A DNA stretch of 64,000 nucleotides from positions 2,998,501-3,062,500 of the forward strand of contig NZ_JACHLY010000001.1 in assembly GCF_014204715.1 (NCBI RefSeq), in the 5' to 3' direction. A model generated the notes under the pieces. The model saw only the letters and a program-made list of their open reading frames with translations. It did not search any database and had not been told where the DNA came from. Both the position numbers and the translations under genes were made by a program. This stretch comes from Streptomonospora salina. Its GTDB lineage: Bacteria > Actinomycetota > Actinomycetes > Streptosporangiales > Streptosporangiaceae. Positions within the stretch are counted from its first letter, which is position 1, and every line of letters starts with the position of its first letter. Below, piece after piece: positions 56,773 through 63,219 of the stretch.

Positions 56773-57978
56773 TCATGCCCGGGAGCGGCTCGCGTCCAAA
56801 ACGGCCCGCACCTCCGGCACGTCCCGGAAGTCCGAAAGTCGCGACAGCACCGCGCGGACACGATCCGATGCCCGCGCGGAGGCGACATCGCCGGCCAGCG
56901 CGACCACCCGGGCCGCGACCTCCGCCGCTTGCTCCGGCTCGTTGGCGTCCGCGTAGGCCACGGCTAGCCACGACTCGTACAAGGCCCGCTCCCGCGTGGA
57001 CGTTGCCGGGTAGTCGCGGAGCACGCGAGAGAGTAGCGGGACGGCCCGGAGCGGTCGCCGGAGTTCCGTGTACACCCGCGCGTCCATGACCTCCAGTTCC
57101 GACTCATCTACCCAATAGGCCCAATCGGGAGCGTCCCCGTCGGCTTCCGACAGCGCCTCGTGTGCCTCCGCCAGCGCCCGTACAGCCGCTTGCGCGTCCC
57201 CGGCTTGCGTGTGTGCCCACGCGGCCCGGTCATGGAACAGAGCACGCGTCTTCCCGGGAGCCTCCGGCCCGGCTTCTGCGACGGCCGCAACGGACAGCGC
57301 GACGCCGTCGGCAACGCGGCCGTTGTTGGACCGGTGGTAAGCCAGCGACCCCGCAAGTTGCGCCGCGAGCGGAGCGTCCTCGGCTTCCCGGGCCGCGTCC
57401 AGGCCGAGACGGTATGTCGGCTCCGCGCGCGCGTCCGCCGCGTCGGATGCCACCCAGCCGGCAACCTGTGCCAGTTCCCCGACGGCTCGGAGCAGTTCCC
57501 GCCGGACGGCGTGGCTGTGGGCCGATTCGCGGAGCACGCGAAGGGCCGCGTCCAACTCCCGGAACGCGGGGACGATCACGTCGCCCCCGGCTAGTACATC
57601 GTCGGCAAGCCGCAGGCCGTGCGCACGCGCCGCGAGATCATCCGCCGTCGTCTGGCCGACGCGGCGGCCCGTACGGGACCGGAGCGGCGCGACAGCATCC
57701 CCGGGCGGCAACAGAGCGGCTAGCGTCTCCGGCGGTTCGGGGCCGCTGTCGGCGACGGTGGCGCGCTCAAGCGTCCCTCGTGGAGCTCCCAGCACCTCCG
57801 CGAGCACAGGGAGCCATACGCGCGGGACGCGTTTCCCGCGCTCCCAGCGGGACACGTCGTGCCGCGTCACCGTAGGCCGCTCGGCCGCGGAGCACAGCGC
57901 TTCCGCTAAGCGCGCTTGCGACCATCCCCGGGACTCTCGGAAACGGCGCAGCATCGCGGGAAGCGGTTCGCCGGTCAT
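56773..57978 (-). CDS. XRE-HTH regulator with TPR-like C-terminal domain
   Basis: The 401-residue product has a Cro/C1 HTH at about 8-70 (LRRFRESRGWSQARLAEALC, TVTRHDVSRWERGKRVPRVW), followed by helical repeats resembling TPRs (LAAQLAGSLAYHRSNNGRVA, ALFHDRAAWAHTQAGDAQAA, LYESWLAVAYADANEPEQAA). This architecture is common in actinomycetes, where such proteins sit in accessory modules and may bind peptides or partner proteins through the repeats. It faces away from the small plus-strand genes. The ATG at 57978 immediately precedes the HTH; the longer upstream frame is not needed. Confidence 0.88.
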   Translation of the reverse strand: MTGEPLPAMLRRFRESRGWSQARLAEALCSAAERPTVTRHDVSRWERGKRVPRVWLPVLAEVLGAPRGTLERATVADSGPEPPETLAALLPPGDAVAPLRSRTGRRVGQTTADDLAARAHGLRLADDVLAGGDVIVPAFRELDAALRVLRESAHSHAVRRELLRAVGELAQVAGWVASDAADARAEPTYRLGLDAAREAEDAPLAAQLAGSLAYHRSNNGRVADGVALSVAAVAEAGPEAPGKTRALFHDRAAWAHTQAGDAQAAVRALAEAHEALSEADGDAPDWAYWVDESELEVMDARVYTELRRPLRAVPLLSRVLRDYPATSTRERALYESWLAVAYADANEPEQAAEVAARVVALAGDVASARASDRVRAVLSRLSDFRDVPEVRAVLDASRSRA

Positions 57979-58062
57979 GTCTCCAGTGTGGCCTATGGGC
58001 CCACAGCAGGGCCCACAGTTGGGCACCTCCGCCGCGGCAGTGCGCGCGGGACGCTTGCCGGC

Positions 58063-58313
58063 ATGAACAGTGACACCAGCGACGCGGCGACGCTGGAACG
58101 GCTCAACCGCGAATACCCCTGTGGCGCGTATGGCGCTCCCGCGACGAACGGGGCCGCCCGGCGGCATGGGTGGCCAGCGTCTGCCGGGATGACTCCCTGT
58201 TCGGGCCCACGCTTCACGAGACGACGGCCGAACGGTTGGAAGCCCGGTTACAGCACCCGCCCCGGGCCCGCGGACTGTCCGTGGAAGCGATGCAGCGCGG
58301 GAGTCACGTGTAG
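58063..58313 (+). pseudogene. Small accessory gene, frameshifted at a C run
   Basis: Starts MNSDTSDAATLERLNREYP. At the C4 run (58116-58119) coherent coding continues in another frame: WRVWRSRDERGRPAAWVASV through FGPTLHETTAERLEARLQHP to TAG at 58311. One additional base would give an 83-84-residue protein whose 'LNREYP-x-WRVWR' passage resembles small actinobacterial accessory proteins (LR-x-x-FP-x-W-x-IWR). Either a real frameshift or a sequence error. It is divergent from the XRE-TPR gene. Confidence 0.6.
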
Positions 58314-58497
58314 ACGGCCGCGCGGTCGGCGGTCCGTCCGTGGCCTTCCCACGTCGGCCGTGCGGATTTCCGAAGATTGCCGCATCCGGGCCGCGCGCGG
58401 AGCTGCGGCCCCACGTCGGCCGCGCGGGTACGGGCGGCCCGGGGCCCGGTTGGACACGGCTACGGGTTGACCCTCGTCGGCCGTGTAGACACGGCGG

Positions 58498-58752
58498 TTA
58501 GTCCGGATCCGCTACGTACGTCCCGCGCTGCGGAACCGTGTACGCATCCCCGTCCTGCACGAGCACCGCGATAGCGCGCCGGACCGTTGTCCGTGCAAGT
58601 CCGAACTCCTGTACAAGATCTTTCTCTGTCGCTATGCGCTCGTTTGGTGCCCAGTCTCCGCGAGCGATGCGGGCTCGCAGGATGCCCGCGAGCTGCATAT
58701 ACGGGGTTACCGGTCCCGTCGGATCGATCTCGGCATCGGGGTCGTACGTCAT
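58498..58752 (-). CDS. Minimal GntR-type winged-helix protein (84 aa)
   Basis: The 84-residue product starts MTYDPDAEIDPTGPVTPYMQ. It consists only of a GntR winged helix: LAGILRARIARGDWAPNERI, ATEKDLVQEFGLARTTVRRA, then the wing VPQRGTYVADPD. No effector domain is present. Such short proteins occur in actinobacterial integrative elements and small-gene modules. It is divergent from the tiny-protein gene at 58910 and separated from it by 157 bp containing a promoter with a 14-bp palindrome, its probable operator. Confidence 0.88.
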   Translation of the reverse strand: MTYDPDAEIDPTGPVTPYMQLAGILRARIARGDWAPNERIATEKDLVQEFGLARTTVRRAIAVLVQDGDAYTVPQRGTYVADPD

Positions 58753-58802
58753 AGCTCGAAGCTATTCGCATCAGGTCAAGTCGCTTTCAAGAGATACGCC
58801 GC

Positions 58803-58830
58803 TGGACGTATCGATACGTAGCGCTACACT
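58803..58830 (+). promoter_or_regulatory. Promoter with ACGTATCGATACGT operator for the tiny-protein cassette
   Basis: -35 TGGACG (58803-58808), 16-bp spacer, -10 TACACT (58825-58830). A perfect 14-bp palindrome (58806-58819) overlaps the -35 and spacer. GntR proteins typically bind GT-N-AC type palindromes, so the divergent 84-residue GntR is the likely repressor. Confidence 0.6.
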
Positions 58831-58852
58831 GGGAAGCTCAACCAAAAGCAGA

Positions 58853-58909
58853 GCCCCGGCGGCGATGGTGGTCGCCCCGGGGCCGGACAACCGAAAGGAC
58901 CGGTTGCCA
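58853..58909 (+). promoter_or_regulatory. Two-hairpin leader of the tiny-protein gene at 58910
   Basis: Hairpin 1: GCCCCGG (58853-58859) pairs with 58877-58883, extended inward by GCG/CGC with a bulge. Hairpin 2: AACCG (58889-58893) pairs with CGGTT (58901-58905) around the 7-nt loop AAAGGAC, which is the ribosome-binding sequence. The GTG follows 4 nt later. Same architecture as 533-591 with different stem bases. Confidence 0.5.
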
Positions 58910-59113
58910 GTGAGAATCCTAGTTGGCTTTCTGCACGCGTGCATGCGCCTCGTCCGCCCGTCCCGGGGCCTCCACGCTGCCCCGCGTCACCTCGTCATGG
59001 ACGAGGCCCCCACGCGGCGGGAAGCGCAGCGCGCGGAGCGTGTCGACCGCTCTCGGCTGGACGTCGCGGTGCCGGCCGATATCGCCGCAACCGCCGGGAC
59101 CGGGGTTGCCTGA
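58910..59113 (+). CDS. Tiny protein with RLVRPSRGLHAAP motif (67 aa)
   Basis: The 67-residue product from GTG 58910 starts VRILVGFLHACMRLVRPSRG. Its first 26 residues parallel the 41-residue protein at 592-717 (ILVG-F/L-L ... RLVRPSRGLHAAP). The rest (RHLVMDEAPTRREAQRAERV...) is charged and helical. The purine-rich AAAGGAC lies in the loop of a small hairpin just upstream. Expression is probably controlled by the divergent GntR. Stop and next start are separated by one base. Function unknown; membrane association through the hydrophobic N-terminus is possible. Confidence 0.65.
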   Translation: MRILVGFLHACMRLVRPSRGLHAAPRHLVMDEAPTRREAQRAERVDRSRLDVAVPADIAATAGTGVA

Positions 59114-59114
59114 G

Positions 59115-59444
59115 ATGATCGATTTCACCTGGTATGGCGAATGCACATCCTCCGCCACCCTCGTCTTGGAGGGATACGCCAACGACCCCGGGCACGCGCA
59201 CGGCGCGCTTGTGATGGTGCTCAACGCATGCGCGGCCTGTGCGCAACCGCTCGCGGAGGCGCATATGTGCGACCTGACGGTCTATCGCACGGTTGCGGGC
59301 CGCCCGCGCTCCTGCGGGGACGCGATCCTGTACGACCGCGACGAGGCGGGCCCGGACGGCCCGGCCCCGGCGGCCCCGCTGGCCCCGACTACGGCTCCGG
59401 CCCCGGTGACTACACCGACACCGACGAGGCGGCCCCGGCCGTGA
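59115..59444 (+). CDS. Unrecognised small Cys-containing protein (109 aa)
   Basis: The 109-residue product starts MIDFTWYGECTSSATLVLEG. Its first 75 residues are a compact alpha/beta-looking segment with five cysteines (GECTS, NACAACAQ, HMCDL, SCGDA), followed by a Pro/Ala/Thr-rich tail. The YGEC...GHAHGALVMVLNACAACA pattern is suggestive of a small folded domain, possibly metal-binding; no family recognised. It starts one base after the tiny-protein stop, implying translational coupling. Confidence 0.6.
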   Translation: MIDFTWYGECTSSATLVLEGYANDPGHAHGALVMVLNACAACAQPLAEAHMCDLTVYRTVAGRPRSCGDAILYDRDEAGPDGPAPAAPLAPTTAPAPVTTPTPTRRPRP

Positions 59445-59461
59445 AGGAAGGAGGAATTCCC

Positions 59462-59797
59462 GTGGCTCCCGATATCGAAGACCCGGCCGGAACCCCGGGA
59501 GGCGATCCGGCCGCGTACACCGTGGTCTCCGCCGTCGGCGGGCCGGTGCTCGGCCGCGTGTTGGCCGACGAGGCCGGGGACCGCTGGACCCCCGTGGTCA
59601 CGGTCGCTGGCCGTGACGTGCTCGGCCCGCCGTTCCCCGCCTTCGGGGACGCGGCGCTGTGGGTCTGCGCAAGGCTGACTGTGGTGCTGGACGCGCCGCG
59701 CAGCACGGCAGGGGAAACAAGCCCGCTCTCGGTTCTGGAGCACGGGTATAAGAGGCACGGCGCAATATGGACCAGTGGGTACGAGGGCTACGACTAG
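59462..59797 (+). CDS. Unrecognised small protein, last gene of the cassette (111 aa)
   Basis: The 111-residue product from GTG 59462 starts VAPDIEDPAGTPGGDPAAYT, followed by a beta-rich region (VVSAVGGPVLGRVLADEAGD, RWTPVVTVAGRDVLG) and an amphipathic helix (FGDAALWVCARLTVVLDAP). AAGGAGG lies about 7 nt upstream. No membrane segment or known domain. It ends 63 bp before the right-hand truncated DivIVA copy. Function unknown. Confidence 0.55.
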   Translation: MAPDIEDPAGTPGGDPAAYTVVSAVGGPVLGRVLADEAGDRWTPVVTVAGRDVLGPPFPAFGDAALWVCARLTVVLDAPRSTAGETSPLSVLEHGYKRHGAIWTSGYEGYD

Positions 59798-59860
59798 TCA
59801 CTGGCCGCCGCGAACGAGGGGTCGTCCGGAGCTTCCGGGCGGCCCTTTCGCATGTCCCCA

Positions 59861-59902
59861 TCAGCGCATTCGTATACGGATGTCACCGGGTGTCAGAGGC
59901 AT
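59861..59902 (-). pseudogene. Truncated 5' end of the DivIVA-motif gene (13 codons)
   Basis: Within repeat B the ATG at 59902 reads MPLTPGDIR, identical to the start of the gene at 56502, then diverges to IRMR and stops. It is the leftover of the duplication that accompanied insertion of the cassette. Confidence 0.8.
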
Positions 59903-59982
59903 GGCTACATTGTGCCGATTCTTCGGCGGGCGGTGGGCGAAGGCACCCCGGTCAGCGTCGTGAACCGGTGCGGCGCCCGCCG
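59877..59982. repeat. Direct repeat B (106 bp) at the right end of the inserted cassette
   Basis: Counterpart of repeat A with four substitutions. It ends about 25 bp from the stop of the second DivIVA-motif gene (60007). Confidence 0.95.
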
Positions 59983-60006
59983 GCGCACGGCGGCCTTCGG
60001 CGGCTT

Positions 60007-60594
60007 TCAATCCGGCCCCGGCCCCGGCCCGCTTTCCAGCTCGGCGCAGACGGCGTCGACGGCGGCGTCGACCTGGGCGCGGTCGTAGCCGCGCAGGGCC
60101 CTGGGCAGTGCGCCGCGGCGTTCGCGCAGGCGCGCGGCCGCGGCGCGGGCCCGATCCGTGTCGCTCTCGCCGCTGCGCAGCGCCTCCAGCTCCGCGGTCC
60201 CCGCGTCGAGCAGCTCCACCGCGGCGGCCGCGTGGTAGCCGCGCAGCACCCGGTCGAAGGCGGGCTCCGGCGGCTGCAGCGCCGGTTCCGGCGCCTGCGG
60301 GGCGGGCTCTTCGCCGTGCACCTCCGCCAGGCGGGTCAGCAGGAGGTCGAAGGCGGTGTGCACGTGGCCGCGGTCGTAGCCGCGCAGCACGACGTCGAAC
60401 GCGGCCCTTTCGCGCGCCTGGGCGGGTGTGACGGCGCCGTCGGCGGCGGGATCGGCGATACTGCGCTGCATCGTCTCCAGCAGCGTAAGGACCTGGGCAC
60501 GGTCGTAGCCCCGCAGGACCGCGTCGAATTCGAGCCGAAGTTCGGACACGTCCCGCTGATGGCCGACCGGGAATTCGGGGGATAAATCGGTCAT
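60007..60594 (-). CDS. Protein with four LRGYD-type DivIVA-like repeats
   Basis: The 195-residue product from ATG 60594 starts MTDLSPEFPVGHQRDVSELR. It carries four copies of a motif F-D-x-VLRGYDRAQV: FDAVLRGYDRAQVLTLLETM, FDVVLRGYDRGHVHTAFDLL, FDRVLRGYHAAAAVELLDAG and LPRALRGYDRAQVDAAVDAV. The pattern corresponds to the 'GY-xx-xxVD' core of DivIVA domains as in the gene at 56502, but with a different consensus, so the two genes are distinct relatives. A GATAAT box 6 nt before the ATG suggests a leaderless message. The two genes were probably adjacent before the cassette inserted. Confidence 0.75.
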   Translation of the reverse strand: MTDLSPEFPVGHQRDVSELRLEFDAVLRGYDRAQVLTLLETMQRSIADPAADGAVTPAQARERAAFDVVLRGYDRGHVHTAFDLLLTRLAEVHGEEPAPQAPEPALQPPEPAFDRVLRGYHAAAAVELLDAGTAELEALRSGESDTDRARAAAARLRERRGALPRALRGYDRAQVDAAVDAVCAELESGPGPGPD

Positions 60595-60700
60595 TGTGCG
60601 ATTATCGGGCATCGTTCGGCGGCGCGGAACCCGTCGAGGTGTCCGGAACCGGGCACACGTCCGTCCGGCCCGCGTCAGGACCGCGGCGGCTAGGCCCTGT

Positions 60701-61609
60701 TTAAGAAGGTGTCGTTGCGAGGTCGCGCAGCCAGATGTCGATCACCGCGACCTGGACCGTGGCCTCGTAGCGCAGGGCGAGCTTGTCGTAGCGCGTGGCC
60801 ACCGCGCGGAACTGCTTGAGCCGCCCGATCCCGCACTCCACCGCGTGGCGGTCTCGATAGGCCCGGGCATCGAAGGCCGGCGGGCGGCCGCCCGCCGGCC
60901 CCTTCGCCCGGCGGTGGGCCCGCTGGTCGGCCGGTTCGGCGATGGTCGCGGGGATCTTCCTGCGCCGCAGGTAGGCGCGGTTGGCCCGCGAAGAGTAGGC
61001 CTTGTCGGCCAGCACCCGGTCGGGCCGGGTGCGCGGGCGCCCCGGCCCGCACCGGCCGATGCGGATCCCGCCGAGGACCCGCGCAAACTGCGGGCTGTCG
61101 CCGCTCTGCCCGGCCCCCGCGACCACCGACAGCGGCTTGCGGCCCTGCTCGCAGGCCAGGTGGAGCTTGGTGCCCCACCCGCCGCGCGAGCGTCCCAGCG
61201 CGTGGTCGGCGGGCTCGGGACCGGGCGGCTCGACCTGGTCCTGGGGGGTGCGGCGGGCGCCGGCGGCGTGGGGGTGGGCCCGGCACGTCGTGGAATCGAC
61301 CGAGACCGTCCATTCCACCAGCCCGGCCGCATCGGCCCAGGCCTGCAGCTTGGCCGCGATCAGCGCCCAGATCCCGGCGCGCTGCCAGGCCCGCAGCAGG
61401 TGGTAGACCGATTGCCAGTGGCCGTAGCGTTCGGGCACGTCGCGCCAGGGGGCACCCAGGCGGGTGCGCCAGCGGATGCCGTCCAGCAGTTGCCGGCGAG
61501 TCCACGTGGCCGGTCTCCCGCTGCGGCTGCTGCGGGGCAGCAGCGGTTCCAGGACACGCCACTGGTTGTCGGTGAGGTCTTTGCGTCCTCCGATCGATAC
61601 CCTGGCCAC
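60701..61609 (-). CDS. IS5-family DDE transposase
   Basis: The 302-residue product has the N-terminal DUF4096-like region (LTDNQWRVLEPLLPRSSRSG, LLDGIRWRTRLGAPWRDVPE) and a DDE catalytic domain: first Asp in TVSVDSTTCRAH, second in RVLADKAYSS, and Glu in HAVECGIGRLKQFRAVATRY. All three acidic residues are present, so the enzyme should be active. A single uninterrupted frame is used; no frameshift is needed. The GTG start at 61609 lies 2 nt from a strong hairpin, likely limiting expression by read-through transcripts. Confidence 0.93.
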   Translation of the reverse strand: MARVSIGGRKDLTDNQWRVLEPLLPRSSRSGRPATWTRRQLLDGIRWRTRLGAPWRDVPERYGHWQSVYHLLRAWQRAGIWALIAAKLQAWADAAGLVEWTVSVDSTTCRAHPHAAGARRTPQDQVEPPGPEPADHALGRSRGGWGTKLHLACEQGRKPLSVVAGAGQSGDSPQFARVLGGIRIGRCGPGRPRTRPDRVLADKAYSSRANRAYLRRRKIPATIAEPADQRAHRRAKGPAGGRPPAFDARAYRDRHAVECGIGRLKQFRAVATRYDKLALRYEATVQVAVIDIWLRDLATTPS

Positions 61610-61610
61610 C

Positions 61611-61664
61611 GAGGTCTCCGTGTATATGGGCTGCTTGGTCGTTGACCCATATACCGGAGACCTC
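61611..61664 (-). promoter_or_regulatory. Long hairpin directly upstream of the transposase start
   Basis: GAGGTCTCCG plus TATATGGG pair with CCCATATA plus CGGAGACCTC (about 18 bp with a small bulge, loop of about 15 nt). On the transposase strand it ends 2 nt before the GTG, so it could hide the start in long read-through transcripts. Confidence 0.65.
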
Positions 61665-61724
61665 GCTTATGTGCACCCCCGACATGCCGGAGAAGCAGGA
61701 CAAGCCGGGCTTTTTAAACAGGGC

Positions 61725-62606
61725 CTAGTCCTCCTGCTGCCGTCGGAGGAAGGTGCCGATCCCCGAGGCGACGGATTCCGCAGCCGTTTCCCGCCACTCG
61801 GGATCGGCCAGGTCGGCGGCGTCGGCGCTGTTGCTCATGTTCCCGGCCTCCAGGAACACTTTCGGCACGTCGGAGAGGTTCAGCCCGCCGAGGTCGGTGC
61901 GCTCGTCCAGACCGTCCTCGGCGATGTAGTCGGCGCGCTGCTGGCCGGTGCCCTCTTCGAACCCGTTGCGCACGTCCAGGGCCAGGCGCCGCGAGGGCTC
62001 GGCGATGTCGTCGGTGTAGCCGTCCAGCTCACCGGGGCGGATGATGTGGTAGCCGCGGCCGCTCGACGGTCCGCCGTCGGCGTGCACGGAGATCGCGGCG
62101 TCGGCGCCGGCCTCGTTGCCGATCTCGGCGCGCTCGGTGATGCAGGGCCCCACCCCCGTGTCGTCCTCGCGGGTGAGCACCACCTCGGCGCCGTCGTCCT
62201 CCAGGATGTCGCGCAGCCGCTCGGACAGGTCCCAGTTGAAGGCGTGCTCGGTGTAGCCGTCACCGGTCTCGGCGCCGACGGTGTCGCAGGACTTGCGGCC
62301 GTGCCCGGCGTCGACGAGCTCGCCGATCTCCCCGGACGCCTCGGCGTTGCCGCCGTTGTGGCCCGGGTCGATGACGACGGTCGTGCCCGCGAGCGGTCCC
62401 TGGGCGGAGTCCTCCGCGGCGTCGGCGCCGGAACCGCGCTCGTCCGCCCCGGCCGGGTCGGATCCGCCGGAGGGGGCGGGAGCTGCGGAGGGGTCGGGTG
62501 CATCGCCTCCGGAGACCGGCGAACAGGCGGGCAGCGCGAGGACGGCCGCCGCCGCGAGCGGGGCGATTCGCGGAATCCTCCCCGGTGAGGCGGTGTTCGT
62601 TCGCAT
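61725..62606 (-). CDS. N-acetylmuramoyl-L-alanine amidase (Amidase_3), lipoprotein
   Basis: The 293-residue product has a lipoprotein signal (LAAAAVLALPAC, Cys 28), an acidic Gly/Ser/Ala linker (about 30-72) and an Amidase_3 domain: TTVVIDPGHNGG (zinc His), a further ligand Glu in GDGYTEHAFNWDLSERL, SVHADGGPSSGRGYHII (second zinc His) and PKVFLEAGNMSNSADAADL (catalytic Glu). It cleaves the bond between MurNAc and L-Ala of peptidoglycan. The stop codon TAG lies inside the CTAG target duplication of the IS, so insertion left the protein length unchanged. Confidence 0.92.
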   Translation of the reverse strand: MRTNTASPGRIPRIAPLAAAAVLALPACSPVSGGDAPDPSAAPAPSGGSDPAGADERGSGADAAEDSAQGPLAGTTVVIDPGHNGGNAEASGEIGELVDAGHGRKSCDTVGAETGDGYTEHAFNWDLSERLRDILEDDGAEVVLTREDDTGVGPCITERAEIGNEAGADAAISVHADGGPSSGRGYHIIRPGELDGYTDDIAEPSRRLALDVRNGFEEGTGQQRADYIAEDGLDERTDLGGLNLSDVPKVFLEAGNMSNSADAADLADPEWRETAAESVASGIGTFLRRQQED

Positions 62607-62775
62607 GAGGGTTCAGCGGGTCCTTGTCTCGGGAGCGCCGGGGGTGGCAGGGGGTGAGGACCAACGTAGCCGCTCGGCGGAACTTCCGCCTACGGTAATG
62701 CGTCATATCGTGAGTAGGGCGATGTTCCGGACGTGCGGGCCGGACCGCCGAGACGCACCGATCGAGGTGGAGCCG

Positions 62776-63135
62776 ATGCGCAAGAGCAACCGCGCCGCCG
62801 CCGGGGCGGCGGCATGGCAGGCCGTGCAGCACAGCGCCCGGCCGGGCGCGCCCGGATTGGGGGAGCGCGCCGCAGCGATTCCGCGCATGCTGGTGTCGCG
62901 CCTGCGCGGCGACTACGCCGACCTGAGCGTGCCCCGGCTGCTCGTGTACATCCTGGCGGTCGCCTATGTCGCCTCGCCGATCGACCTGGTCCCCGAGCTC
63001 TTCGTGCCGGTCCTGGGCCTGGCCGACGACGTCGGTGTGGCGGTCTGGCTCGCCACGGGGCTGATGGGCGAGTCGGAGCGCTTCCTGCGGTGGGAGCGGC
63101 GCGACGACCGCGTCCAGGGCCACGTCGTCGGTTGA
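62776..63135 (+). CDS. DUF1232/YkvA-family membrane protein
   Basis: The 119-residue product has the DUF1232 core with LSVPRLLVYILAVAYVASPI, the diagnostic DLVPELFVPVLGLADDVGVA and an adjacent second hydrophobic stretch. The conserved SPIDLIPD-type motif (here SPIDLVPEL) lies between the helices. Function of the family is unknown. The N-terminal 40 residues are basic. GAGGTGGAG precedes the ATG. Divergent from the amidase gene. Confidence 0.88.
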   Translation: MRKSNRAAAGAAAWQAVQHSARPGAPGLGERAAAIPRMLVSRLRGDYADLSVPRLLVYILAVAYVASPIDLVPELFVPVLGLADDVGVAVWLATGLMGESERFLRWERRDDRVQGHVVG

Positions 63136-63219
63136 GCGACTGCCGGGCATCGAGCCGTGCACGGTGAACAGCCGAAAACGAGCGCGGGGCTTCCACCGTT
63201 CGTCTACCGTGCCCGCTCT

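Larger units (their letters stand above)
56583..59876. mobile_element. 3.3-kb inserted accessory cassette bounded by 106-bp direct repeats
   Basis: Between repeats A and B lie an XRE-TPR regulator, a frameshifted small gene, a GntR HTH protein and three small plus-strand genes. The flanking DivIVA-motif genes would be adjacent without it. The repeat that contains the 5' end of the DivIVA-motif gene regenerates that gene on the left and leaves a truncated copy on the right, as when an element integrates into a gene start with an attP that restores it. No integrase or transposase is present inside, so it is either a derived element, an in-trans mobilised cassette, or a homologous-recombination product. 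Confidence 0.6.
60694..61724. mobile_element. IS5-family insertion sequence, complete (1031 bp)
   Basis: Terminal inverted repeats GCCCTGTTTAAGAAG (left, 60694) and GCCCTGTTTAAAAAG (right, reading inward from 61724) differ at one base. Flanking CTAG on both sides (60690-60693 and 61725-61728) fits the 4-bp YTAR target duplication of the IS5 group. One intact transposase gene lies inside. Confidence 0.9.

Noticed and set aside
60690-61703. Second long frame (337 codons) over the IS transposase
   Set aside because: It is in another frame on the same strand and reads as Arg/Pro/Gly-rich sequence; the 302-codon frame contains all DDE motifs.
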